Origin: Colius striatus | Taxonomy: Eukaryota; Chordata; Aves; Coliiformes; Coliidae | Reading direction: 5' to 3' | DNA length: 64,000 nucleotides | NCBI RefSeq assembly: GCF_028858725.1 | Contig: NC_084790.1 | Location: 34,265,031-34,329,030, forward strand | Part shown: positions 1 through 12,000 of the stretch, in pieces | Layout: every line of letters begins with the position of its first letter | Numbering within the stretch: position 1 is the first letter of the stretch | Position numbers and translations under genes: made by a program | The notes under the pieces: generated by a model | Told to the model about the DNA's origin: nothing | The model's database searches: none | What the model saw: only the letters and a program-made list of their open reading frames with translations

Positions 1-1819
1 GAAACGCCATGAATCCCATGATTTCCTACTGCAGACTGTCCTTGGCATCAAAAAGGCGTGAGTTCTGGAGATCCCTCTGGCTTGCCTTCAGAGGCTGCAA
101 AAACAGCTCTTGTTTTTCAGCTTGGCATATTTGAAAGTCATACCCAGAAGACAAGGTGTCAAAGCAAAACTGCATTCAAGGTTTAGGAAACCTTGACCCT
201 TCTCAGATATGGTATCAGGCATATTGTAGAAAAGTCTTGAAACCCAATAGAGCCAGGTATGCAGACGAAGCACCGTTGGCGTTGTGAGGAAGAGTCTGTG
301 AGAGCTCAGGGAAAGACTTTTCCCCAGGAGTCTAAAAAGACCGAGCTCTCCAGAGAGTTTCTAAGAAGGTCCTTCTCAGAGATTAGGGTAGTAGCTGAGG
401 GAGAGCCTCCCTTGTTTTCAATAGCTCCCCATGAGGCATGGGGAATTGCTACATCTAGCATATTACCACATCACACCAGAAGTTGGGAGACAGAAAACAA
501 GACAAAACCCTGGAAGAAGGAGAGGCAAGAGAACTGGAGGCATCTCTGCATGAGTTTCTCTTTGTGTGTCAGAGAAAGCTCCCAGGAAGGTTTTTCAAGG
601 TACTTCTGAATAACTGCAATTTCCAACAGAAAAATAGTTTCTGCTGGCCACATCTGCCCTGGCACCCCTTGCCAGAGCAAAAAAAATGCAGCAGAAAGAT
701 TTCTGTTCCCAAAATACTGGGACCAAATGGTTAGCTTTTTCCCAACCAAGGTAGCCAACATGTACCTAGATTTGCAGGCCAAATGCCAGGTTACAGCAGT
801 GAAACCCAGTTGCCTACTCTGCAGTTCTCCCAAAGCTGCTTTTTCCAGGTGCAGAGTGAATGCCAAGGTCACCACAAATGACCTGCAGCAAGCAGTTTTT
901 CATATGTAAAAGTTTGCTTCAGAGCTAAACACCTATGTCCAGCTTGCTATGAGCATAGTTCTAGAGACTGTCAGGCAGAGCCCTGATAAGGATTCTAGCC
1001 AAAGGGAAGCTCCCCTTTGCCTTTGACTTTCAGCTCATCCAAGGCCAGGGAAGTAAGTGCCCAGCAGGAGGTTCCCTGTGGGCCATTTTACCGGGGAGCT
1101 TTCCTACAGCTGATACTCCTTGTTAAAGAACAGTGAGGGTTTTATAGCAGCCCCCTCTTGTGTCCCTGCACAGAGTGGGAGCTCTTCCGGTTCTGAGGCA
1201 TTCCTGAGGAGACAAACAGGCACAGAAAATGGTGGCGGAGTAGAAAGAAAGTAGCAGGAAAGACACACTGTGCACTGGCCATTTCCAACAAACTGAGGCT
1301 TACCCTTCCCAACTTACCTGGACAGTATCAAATGTTCCAGTGTCTCAAGCTGGACAGATCAGAGATGTCAAACCTGTTACTCCTCAGCTGAGGCACTCCT
1401 CACAGAAAAGCTGTGTAAACCGTTTGGCCCTAGCTGCTCTCCCTGCAGTGTCCTTGCAGCTGTGTTGGGGACAAAGACACACTAGTCTTTCAGGCATACC
1501 AGGGAGCAGGTAGCTCTTCCTGCCAGGAAGCACTTGCACAATACAGAGGAAACCAGTGCACAGCACAGGGATGCTTTTTTTACATTCAGATGCCTCCAGC
1601 TCTTTCAGCACTCACTTGAATTATAAACTTGGCCTCAAAGAGCATGCCTGGAAATGCCAAGATTACTTTGTTCGTGCCATGTGGCAGGAGCAAGAATTTT
1701 ACTATGACAAAGGGAATCTAAAGCCTAGGAAATCATCCAGAGCATGAGTTCTGCTCTTGGAACTGAGAGGAAAGAATGGACAAATATCTGGATATTTTTT
1801 GTAATAATGAAATGGAATA
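1..1819. other. non-coding flank, no gene recognised
   Basis: Open frames here are short, overlap on both strands and show no recognisable domain or codon-level conservation. I see no convincing exon, RNA gene or repeat family in this stretch. Confidence 0.5.
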
Positions 1820-2000
1820 GTTCAAGTTGAAAGAAATCTACAGTGATCATCTAGTCTGACCCCTCCAGGGATGACTCAAAGTTCAAGCCTGTAATTACAG
1901 ATATTGTCCAAAGGCTTCTTTTTTTAGTGTACTGACAGACATGGGGCATCAACCACCTCTCTAAGGAGCCTGTTGCCATGTTTGACTACCCGGGAAAGGG
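1820..2000 (-). mobile_element. old CR1 LINE 3' fragment
   Basis: The plus strand reads like the reverse complement of a CR1 3' region: 'atcatctagtctgacccctcc' is followed by 'catcaaccacctctctaagg' and 'cctgttgccatgtttgacta', in the order seen in the other CR1 copies of this window. It is clearly more diverged than the copies near 36 and 45 kb, so it is an older insertion. No coding capacity remains. Confidence 0.7.
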
Positions 2001-2865
2001 TGGGCATAGCTGAAGGAAAAGAGGGAGAAAGCAGCTCAGGTGCGAAAAGCAACACCACCTGCGCTGTTAGGAACACCTTTTCTGCAGTTTTCAGGCCTTT
2101 GCTTCCTTTCACTGCCTGATAATTGAAGGGCTAGAGGCACTTGTGGGTCAGTGCATGTCCCAGCTGCTGGTCCAGCCTTGCTTTCTGCAGCTCCGAGGAC
2201 ATTCTTCTAGGACAGACAGTGGGATGGCCTCTTGGCTGGAGAAGAGGCCTCAGGGCTGGATGGAATTTTCTGGGGAAATAAGCCATCCGTCTCTCCTTGT
2301 CTTGACTCCAGGGTTTCAGAGCCTGAAGCTACTCCAAGATGGCCTCTGTTTGACAGAGCTCTGGAAGGGCAAGAAGTGAGAGTGCTACCGTCTTTCTCCC
2401 TATTTGTGACCTCAAGAAAGACCAGCCAAATGAAAAGTGGAGTCAAGAGTGTCCACCATAGGCAAGCAGACTTTCAGTTGCTCCAGGAACCAAAGAAGAG
2501 AGGCACCTTGGCTCCCTGTGGGCCTGAGCCTTGTCCAGTCTCCTGCCTCCCTTCCTCTGCCACACAGTGTTGGAGGCTGCAGGTTAGGTGCCTCTTGCAG
2601 CCCATGGCCCAGCAGCATGGCACTGTTGCAGGCTCTGCACCAAATTTGTGGGGCAGCCATAGCAATGGGAGAAGGTGTAGAAAACAGCATGAGTGGGAAC
2701 AGCCCCGCCTCTGAAATGGATAGGAATACTGAGACTTTTTCTACAGCTTTCACACCTATATTTCACAGTAATTACATTTGGGGCTCCAGGATCCCTTGGG
2801 GTTCAGCCCAAGCCCCAGCAGCTATCCCAGCTGTGGTTCAGCTTCCCTGAGGAAGTCCCTCAGTG
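2001..2865. other. sequence downstream of the RING gene, nothing recognised
   Basis: This lies 3' of the minus-strand RING-finger gene and could hold its 3' UTR. Several overlapping open frames occur on both strands, as expected in moderately GC-rich DNA. None resembles a known protein. Confidence 0.4.
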
Positions 2866-3894
2866 TCACCAATGGTGAAGTGGCTTCTTGGGGGGGTGAG
2901 GGGGGTCCTCAAGCCTGTTTGCTCTCCTCTTCGGGGCTCGCTGGGGCTGCTGAGAGGAGTGTTGACTGCCCCAGCTGTGAGTGGAGGGCCCAGTCACAGC
3001 CTCCTCCTGCTCCTCTTCTTGCTGCTTTTCTTGCTGCCCATGAGTGAGAGTGGAGGCAGGGCTGGGGCTGCCAGGACCCCCACCAATGGCAGCTGAGGAG
3101 GTGCTGGAGAGCTCTTCTGCCTCAGATGTGTCCAGGCTGCTGGAGGGGGCTGGACTGGGGGCCAGAGACCCACTTCGGGAGGCCACAGGGCCAGGGACAG
3201 CTGCAGGGCTGCGCTCCCGCTCCTGGGCAGCTTGAATGTCATCCAGCTCCAGCTGACGTCGGGCTCCCACGCTGCACCACTCCACAATGGCATTAATGAG
3301 CCGGTGCACAAAGCTCCTTGTGTGCCTGTCCAGGGTGGCTTGCAGCAGCTGGCACAGGATATCCTCATCTGGGCCAAAGAGCTCCAGGTTGAAGAGGATG
3401 CTTCTCTGTGCCTCTATTGCTGCTTCCTGGGCACTCATGAAGATCAGCTCCAGCTCATGTTGCAGCCAGGGCAACAGAGGCTGGAGCAGAGATGGGTCCT
3501 CTCGGAAAAGAAAGGCCCAAAGGTAGAGATGGATGCCAGTCACTGGAAGCTCAAATTCATTCTGCACATCTGGGAGATGGAGGTCATGGTCAGCAGGTTG
3601 TCCAGGATGGGTGATGCCTGATGGCTCTTCTGCAGGCAATGGAATGACATGCTCCTGGAAGTCATCATCTACCTGCACCAAGTGCAGGATGGACTGGATC
3701 CTCCTCCTACAGAGGGGACACTGGGGGCTGCTGTCTGACCACTGCAGGATGCACCTGTAACAAAATTGGTGGAGGCAGGGCATGGTGTAGCTGGCCTCCT
3801 CCCAGCTGTCCAGGCAGATGGGACAGCAGGTGTCCAGCCCCATGGCCATGCTCTCCATGTCCTGCGGTGGGCTGGGCGAAGCTGGGGATGTCAT
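2866..3894 (-). CDS. TOPORS-like RING-finger protein (probable E3 ubiquitin/SUMO ligase)
   Basis: A single uninterrupted 342-codon frame from a true ATG. Residues 24-62 form a C3HC4 RING: C24-x2-C27-x12-C40-x-H42-x2-C45-x2-C48-x10-C59-x2-C62. The RING with the following '(I)QSILHLVQVDDDFQEHV' matches the TOPORS family layout. Residues about 117-225 (LREDPSLLQPLLPWLQHELE-like, then HRLINAIVEW) resemble the conserved central helical region of TOPORS. A Ser/Pro-rich and Glu/Gln-rich tail (about 230-310) ends in a basic segment (PKRRANR, PPKKPLHHW), plausibly nuclear. TOPORS family members are nuclear ligases for ubiquitin and SUMO. Full-length TOPORS is about 1000 residues with a long Arg/Ser-rich C-terminus that is missing here. 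A polypyrimidine-AG sequence about 40 bp upstream of the ATG (around 3935-3950, minus strand) could be a splice acceptor for a 5' UTR exon. Whether it is an active gene or an open retrocopy is not decided by the sequence. Confidence 0.75.
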   Translation of the reverse strand: MTSPASPSPPQDMESMAMGLDTCCPICLDSWEEASYTMPCLHQFCYRCILQWSDSSPQCPLCRRRIQSILHLVQVDDDFQEHVIPLPAEEPSGITHPGQPADHDLHLPDVQNEFELPVTGIHLYLWAFLFREDPSLLQPLLPWLQHELELIFMSAQEAAIEAQRSILFNLELFGPDEDILCQLLQATLDRHTRSFVHRLINAIVEWCSVGARRQLELDDIQAAQERERSPAAVPGPVASRSGSLAPSPAPSSSLDTSEAEELSSTSSAAIGGGPGSPSPASTLTHGQQEKQQEEEQEEAVTGPSTHSWGSQHSSQQPQRAPKRRANRLEDPPHPPKKPLHHW

Positions 3895-5565
3895 GCTGCT
3901 CCGTCTCTCTCACGGTGCTGCAGCAGCGGGTGTTGCACTAGAAAGGGAAGAGAGGCCACGGTCACTGGCCAGTGCAGGGAGGGCAGCCAGAACAGGCTAG
4001 GTCTGGCAGGAAGGAAACTCTCCTAACTCCCCAGGCTGAGGTGTCCCCTCCCAGCTCACCTCTGCTGCTGTGAGTGTGCCTCCTGAGTGCCCCGGCTGCC
4101 TGGACTTGGCAGGGCCAAGGAAAATACTCCAATGGCTCTGGACTTGGGCACGGAGATCCGCACAGAGCAACTCCCTGTGCACAGCACCAGCACCACCAAC
4201 TGACACAGTTGGAGTCTGGGCACCAGCTGGCTGAGTGAGACTCGGTGCCAGGGTTTAAGCACCCAGGGGTGTCTGTAGGGGTTCCATTTCTGGCTGACAT
4301 CACAGCCATCCCTTGGTAGCAGCAGAACCCATTGCTTGGGGGTCTCAGTGACATCAGAGCCCAGTGTTCAGGGCCATCCCAGCAGGCCATCCTCATCCAT
4401 GGTGCTCACCCCAGCAGTACTGGAGCCCCAGCATACGTGTCTGGGGCTACTGCAGAGCCCCGTCCCCCTTCATGCACATTTCTTGTCCTGCTCTCTGCAT
4501 CACTGTTTCACACCACTCACTGAGCCCTGGGCCATGTCTTCCCAAGGCCCTGTCAGGTTGCTCTGGGCATGGCAGACATCTTCAAGCACATGTTGCAAGA
4601 GGCTTCTTTGAGTAACTGCTCATGCCTCTCCAGCACTGCTGCCCAGCCCTCTGGCTCCCCTGTTTCGTCCCACAGCGGGTCGCAGGCAGCTAAACACAGT
4701 TTAGCTGTGGGTCCAGTAGAGTTATCTGAGGGTTATACAGATGAAGGCTTCCTTCCGGCAGCTCCAGAAGGTCATTCCAGAGCAAATGGTCTTGTTATTG
4801 ATTTGCAATCCTCTCCTCCATTTTTGGCCTTTGGCTTCTTGCTTTTAATTCGATAACCTTCCTCAAGCTTTCCCTGACCTGTTTTATCCCACTCAATGTG
4901 CACCATTATTTTAAAAGTTCTGTAACATTGGTTCTGTTCATCACAGTGCTGGGTTTGGGACCTTAATTTCTTCAATGTTTACTGGAAAATCTGTCTGAAA
5001 AACAGTCACAATTGAAGCAGTTTTTTTAATTGTGTCTCTTTGCATGAGGTTAGACTTCTGTCTCTGAGACTACAGCTTTATGTCTCAGCTTCAGCAATGT
5101 TTCTGGACTCCACTGTATGTGATCTCCAGCTGAACTCCTCCAGTTTTTCTCTATTATAAGGTCTTTATACCTTTGTTTGATTGAGGGTTCCTGATTACCC
5201 TCCTGTTCTTTTTCCCCGTTGAAAGAACTCAACCCCCATCCATCCCTGAGCCCTAGTTGACATCTGTGCTACCTCCACAGTAACCTTTTCTGAACTGACC
5301 CTTGGTGCTCACAAACAAATATGTGGCCTCTGAATTTTTTTTTTTCAAAACCAACCTATAATAGTCTTATCTGTTCTCTACCTTGTGATATGAGTGTGAC
5401 CAAAAATGCCTTCAGCATTTTCCCAAACTGTCCAGTTTGGGAAATAGTACAAACTGAGCAACTCCTGTGGAGAGAGGAGTCTGTACCACACACTCCACTC
5501 CAGGTGGCTCTCAGAAACTGCAGTAGGAGCTGCTGCACACAGAGCAGCTGAAAATGCGGTCATGC
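3895..5565. other. non-coding, nothing recognised
   Basis: The first few hundred bases may be the promoter or 5' UTR of the minus-strand RING gene. Beyond that there is GC-rich and then AT-rich sequence with only short frames lacking recognisable domains. Confidence 0.4.
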
Positions 5566-6060
5566 TGATACTGCAAAAGCCTCTCTAAGACTCGGTTTTG
5601 GAGTTTCAGAAAGCAGGCATTCTTTATTGCAGCACTGAGTGCACAGGGTAGGTCCTCCTATCATACACACTGAGTTCAGAGCAACTTCTGCTTATATTGT
5701 TACATACATATTATATTTCTCAAAGTCGTCATACATATTATTTTCTCAGAACTTTATCTACATAGGGTCCATTCCTTTTGTGCATGTGCTCTTAATCACA
5801 AAGAGGGTCTTTGAGAGTCTTCAGGACCCTCTGGTGGTGGTCACCTTGATGTTCCTTCAGTCCTGAGTTTGTTCATTATCAGTTTATTTGTATAACTCAA
5901 TTCTTCTTTTCACAGTTAGTAACCCTTAACCACAAAGTTCTGATATTTTAATTTGTGTCTTAGTCTGAGTCTACATTTACATCCTAGATATCTTAAGATA
6001 GTTGACAACTGCATCCTCGATGTCTGTATTTTAGATATCTTAAAATAGCTGAAGCAAGCA
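5566..6060 (-). mobile_element. probable solo LTR or LTR fragment of an avian ERV
   Basis: Read on the minus strand, a TATA-like ATATAAG (plus-strand positions about 5690-5696) is followed by AATAAAGAATGCCTGC (about 5608-5626) and a T/C-rich U5-like stretch ending near TATCA at 5566. TATA, polyadenylation signal and a 'GCCTGCTTTC' sequence in this order are typical of avian ERV LTRs. The candidate U3 is AT-rich and contains two near-identical copies of a 20-bp motif (starts 5985 and 6032, 'tagatatcttaa..tag.tga'). I could not find a convincing target-site duplication, so the right boundary is approximate. Confidence 0.5.
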
Positions 6061-9000
6061 TTAAGTACAACTTAATCTACCATAAATGGCAAACCCAAAA
6101 TGTTCTACTTTAAGGCAGTGATGAGTGTATAGTCTTCTTTCAATTCCATTGTCTGTGTTCTTTCAAGGACTTAGAACAAATTTAACTTTGTTATTAATGT
6201 AAAAAAAGTTGGTTTTTTAATAGCATGGTTGCTAAATCACATGGCTAAATAAAATTATGAGGATTTCAAAAGTATCACCTTACTTCTACATGAGTAGGAA
6301 TAGGCAGACATCAGAAAGGAAACTTGCAAATTCTGTGCTCCAGTAATGGTAGTTTTGTGTGCTACTGTTCAAAGAATGTTAGCCAGTGGACCTTTTGTGG
6401 CATTGAATTGCATTTCAAGGTGCTAAACAAGAAGAGGTTGAATCTAGTCACTTTCAACTAGAGAAAAGCAAAAGCCTGAGCTGCAACTGCAGTTTCCAAG
6501 TGCTACAAGTTGCAACAAGCTTTGTGTCAGCTTCTGTTTTGAAGCTGATCCAGGAGGAAATCTTTATTATTTATAGACCTGTTTTAAATTAGTTGGTTAA
6601 CTTAATAATTTGTCATAATGCTTGGTAAAGAGAGTCCAGCAGACACAGTGAGATTTTGTGTGAATTAAAATTGTATCTGGTCTGACAGCAAGTTTTGGAA
6701 ATCTATGATGCTTGTCACATTAAGGTCAATGATGGCTCATAAGTTTGGGTGAGATGCCAGTCAACATAGCGATTAATAAAAGTTTAGAAGCCTGCCACAA
6801 AAAAATGGAAAGGCAGAGGATTTACACATTCTCAAACACTTGTTTGTTCCACAGGATATGGATTGTAACCAACATTTTGTATGGGCTATGGACAGACAGA
6901 GGCAAAAATTATTATAAATCACAAAGTCCTCTGGAAAAAGGAGAATGGCCACCCTTTGAGTCCATTGAAAAGCTTTCATTGGCTTATTTTGTCTAAGGAA
7001 GTCAACAGTCCTCAAAACTGTATTTATTTGCCACTTTGAGAAAAAATATAGCCTTAATTAGACTTCTTGTGATTATCACATGAACTCATGAGGCAACTTA
7101 TTATAAACTCTTTCAGTTAGGAACCACGTCAATAATTGAAGCAGGTGAAGAAAATCAAGGGCATTGAGTCACTACACCTTTCAAAACAAGGAATAAAGAT
7201 GTTTTTCTCTGCCATATCATCTTCTCAGCTGTATATCCCATAACCAGTCAAGAAACTGAACTTCAGAATTGAATATTCTGGATTTCATTCTACCTTTACT
7301 CCAGCAAAGCTATGGTTTGTCTCTAATTCCTTTTATACCCATTTTGTATAAGACCTAATTAATGTTTAAACCCTTACCAAAGTCTTCCATTAGAGATTTA
7401 CTTTATTTCTGGGAGGCATAGAGCCATCAGAACTAACATGTATCATTTGTTTGACAGTTTTATGGTTCAGTTGGAACAATTTGCAGAGCTGTCCATCATT
7501 ATCTTCCCCACAGCTTTGCATCCTTTCTATTTTAGTCATGAACTGCAGAACAGAGCAGAGTAACAGGCCACTAAGTGATATGTAGAAACTGAAGGAATGA
7601 AGTTCAGAAATACCACTGGAAATACTTTGCCTGATGATTTATTAATTTGTTTTACTTTGTTTTGGAAAAGCTTAGCTGTAGTGCATTAGAAGAGGAGCTG
7701 TGCTTCACAGGCATCTCCTCAGCAGACCAGGACTTGCAATACATTTGTGTCATGAGTTTACACAGTTCTCCCCTTCAAGTAGTAGCACTAACTGTTGCTT
7801 CTTTGAAGCTGAGCAGAGAGTGACAAACATCTGTGCGGTCTTAGCCTGAGCTTGACAGTGCACTGTGGAAAGCTGGTAAAAGATTTTTTGCACTCTCTGA
7901 GTGTGTGAGTATCATCTGGTAGGGCAATAAAAGGACAGAAGAGAAAACACATTAACTCCAGCTATTGGGCAGCTCTGCGGGTGCATTGTCTTGCAAAACA
8001 AGGGAAAAGCCTGTGCCCTTGCTGCTCCAGGACTGGACAATCTTCATCAGTCTGTGGAATGGCTGTGCCTCTCCCATATGCTTCCCAGAGACCTCTTTAG
8101 GTGCCTAGAAACAAATGCCCAGACATACCCCCTTCCCCACACTACCTGACTTAGATTCACAACAGGCCTTATATCCTGACAGATTGACCTGTAGTCACAG
8201 TTAAACCATGAATAAATGGTGACAATTTGTGATAACCTTCCTATTTCATTGCCATTCCAAATGATAGTGTGAGATATTCATGCCAGCACTTCATATAGCT
8301 TCCACATGAAGCTCATTTGTCTTCTAAAAGAACAGTGACCAGTCCTAGGGCAGCAGCCTCTTGCCAGCTGCTCCACCATTTTATACAGTTCTCTCTAGAA
8401 GCATTTTGCAATGGCAGTAGGAGCCAAACAGCATGCTCCCATGTGAAAACAAAAGCTTGGAATTTGCCTCTCAGACTTGTATTCACACTTTGCCTGTTAG
8501 AGAATGAGAGAAACAAGTCCTGAAAAGTACGTGTGCGTCGTGGTACCCAGTGTAACACAAGATGAATTTGTCGAGTTGCATGAAAGATTGTTGCTGTTCT
8601 TGCCCACAGGTTTCAGGCCAAGGAGAAGGTATACGTCATACTTGTGGGCAGGTAATTCATGGGAATATTTCTCAGGCAAGGTTTCCCCATTTGTTGAGTG
8701 GTGGAGTGGATAAGTTCAGATTAAGTACTTATTTTCGAGAAACAGGACTCTTAAAATAATACATTAAAACTGTCTATTTTTGAAGTTCAAACAATATCTC
8801 AAAGCAGAACACAAGGTCATCTGGCTTTAGGGCTTTGCAGATCCTTCCTAAATAGACTTTGTGAATTCTTTTGCACAGTTAAACTTCTCAGTTTTACCAC
8901 TTTCTGGAAATGAACAATTAAACTCCTTGAACTGGATCAGAAGTGCTTTTCTCAACAGTCCAAAGCAGTTTCAGCAGCTCAACAGACATGAGTGTTTCAG

Positions 9001-12000
9001 TCATTTGGGATTTTATGGGCATATGATTCTGAATATTATATAGGCTATGACAGAGCCTAACCTGAACAGGACAGAATCATCAGAGGACTTAGATCAGCAC
9101 AGTCCATCAGATTCAAGTTTGCCTTGCACTCTTAGGGCCTTCTCAACCTATCAACATGATTAGTGAAGGTTTATTTGTGTGCATACACACAAACTGATAG
9201 TTTTTTATGTGACAAGCAACAAAGTATTCTGTGAGTATAGGCTACAAAAGCAGTAAAAGGCAGTAAAATCTAAAGATGTTTATCAGACTGGCTTTAAATT
9301 TTAATTTTTTTCCCCTCTCAAAATCAACCATTGTCTTTTCAAAGAACCTGCTCCAAAAAATACAAATTAAGTTACTTTAGAAATTTCTACTGGCCATGGA
9401 GGTGGCCAAGGAAAATGAGGTGTCTTTGCAAAGAATGTGTCTCTTCTTTCCATATGTACCTTATTTCAAATTTTGACCTTGTCTGGCTTGCAAGGCATCT
9501 AGATGTCTCTGAACTCAAAAGTCCTGTTGCCTGAGCCAGTAACTCCTGTTGGCTACTGAATTTTACCACTGAATTTGCACTCCTGAAGCCAACAGGTGTC
9601 CTGCTAATTTGTATTTACCTTCACCACTTTTTATTCAAAACTGGTGCATCTTTTGTAGTATGCATGAATGAAAGTTGGAATCTGCCCAGCCTGCTCTGCA
9701 TATACCAGCTCAAGACATTCTTCAGCTTTGTTTGTTACTACATATTTACATTCCTCCTTTACACAGGTAATGCAGGCTTATTTAAGATGCTCTTAGTAAT
9801 GAGCCATTGATAGTCTACCAAAATGCAAATCACAACAGTTAGTACAAGATTCTGCTGCCCAACTATATTGCTGATTACTATCAATGTTTTGTATCTGTTT
9901 TTGCATCATTAGATGTTCATAGGGGTAAGCCATAAGTTCCAACACAATAGATTACAGTATTATAGCTGCAATGCCTGAAGGCACATAGCACAGAAAGCTA
10001 ACATAAGATCTGCTGCACAGTCTTTCAAGGCCTGCAAAGGAATTGTCATATTTTCCCACACTTCTGTCACCCAATTTTCTCTCAAAGAGAAGACAATTGT
10101 CATCATTAATGTAAGTCGGTCCTAGTCATTGTCCATCTGAACATCTTCCTTCTTTGGAAATTTTAGAGGGTGACAAGTGTTACAAGCATACAGCAATGGG
10201 GAGTCTGTGGCAGTCTCAGAGTCTGGAGAAGATCTATGAGGAAAAGCATTGTTATTCTGTTGTGTCAGATGAAACAGAGTGGAATGTCTCTAGCCTAACC
10301 TAATCTACTCAGAAAGCAGAGTTAGCTAGTCTCTGCAGAGCAGGTTCTGAGATGTCACTGTTCTAAGTCAGGCTTGGCAGCACCAAATCTTCCAGAGAGA
10401 GCCTGGAAATGGACACCTCATTTCTGTATATCTAGAGTTAGATGGAATTATTCCCCCATTAAGAAGATTACCTACTTCTGCCTGAGGCAAAACCAGGAAT
10501 GGCTCAGCTCTGCCTAAACATAAGGCCTCATTGCAAAGACTGTGGCATGGCTACTGACAATTAGAAACTTCTGTGTAATCCCAAGTGTATGCACAAATCT
10601 TGTAGCCTGTTCCCTTCAGAGGTTGCCTTGTTCATCGTTAAGTTACATGGTAATACTTATGTAATTAAAGCAGATCATCTTCTGAAGGCTTTTTTCTACT
10701 TCCTTCCTCTCTCGGTTACAATACTTATTATGAGGTTGCTGTTATTCTCCTTTCTTCCTTTCAAATGCTCTTTCAGAGCACGACAGAAAAAATAGTTTCA
10801 GACCATAATGATATTAGGCTTTCTCCTTACACTTTTTGGCCAGAGGCACAAGAGTTATTGATGGCTCAGCCTGTCCTAGAAATGCCTGGATTCATAAGAT
10901 TCACAAAACTACGCATTAGATTAAGTGCACAGCTCTGTGTAGCTGTCAGACGCTCATTTAGCAAAAATAAAGCATTGCTACATAAAGAAGGACAGGCAAC
11001 TTTGTTGATGACCTCTGTGCCTCACTCACTAATATAAAGTCCATAGGAGAGATGAACAAGTCTAAACACCAACCAAAAGCAATATCCTACCACTTGCCTC
11101 TTGTTAACCTGAGTGCACCCATCTGTGCTTTCAGTTACAGAGTTACTGTTTTCTTATTGGGATTGCTCCTCACATTGCAGAGGACAGATTTTTAAATTTT
11201 CCCTTCTTTCTGAATTACCAGAAGATTCGAATCTTAATTTGTCATCCACATAAATGGGAATGGACAGCTAGTTTCCTTTGGCAGCCTTGAAGAGCTGTCC
11301 TTCCAGGTACAAACTTAGGGGGGACCCAAAAGGTTGAAAAATCATAGCTCAGGCTTCCCAAAGTAACATGTTTCAGAATCACTGGAGTTTTGGTTCTGGA
11401 GTTTGGAGTACCTTTGTTGTTTATACCTCTGCAGATGGTGATTGATTTAAATTCTATTAGTCCCACAGCTCTGTTTTTAAGTATGCTTTGAGAGATAGTA
11501 ATTGATTAATGAATAAAATAGATTAAAAGTATTTTCAGCTGAAGTCTGGATTTTTGTCTAAGTGGTTCCATTTTCAGAAGGATGGCACCATTTTCTAAGG
11601 ATAAAAGAGTTTTCTCCCTGCCCTTCATATAAACCAGCTTAGAATTGAAATATTTCATGTAGGAGTCATATCATAATGAGACTTCATGAGAGAGGTCAGT
11701 TTGGTCTGCTTGAAGATCTGAAGCTGCTGTATGTCACTACAGTCATGGCATGCTACTCTTCTCCTTGTGGGAGCTCTAACAGGGAGTTTAGGTTCATCCA
11801 GATACTTGTTTTTATCATTTCTAATTTTTTATCTAAAAATAAATTTAAATGTCTTGTGAAAATGTGTGAGGTTTTCCGACAAACTGTAGGCATGGCTCAG
11901 AAAAATAGCTCTTGGCTATTTAAAACAACACTGCTAACAAACGGCATAATCTAAGTGCAAGTTCTGTGGCACAGCACAGACTCAGTTTTAGCCCTAAAAT

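Noticed and set aside
2232-2850. Overlapping plus-strand frames up to 160 codons next to the RING gene
   Set aside because: No similarity to a known protein; they overlap each other and opposite frames, as expected by chance in GC-rich DNA.
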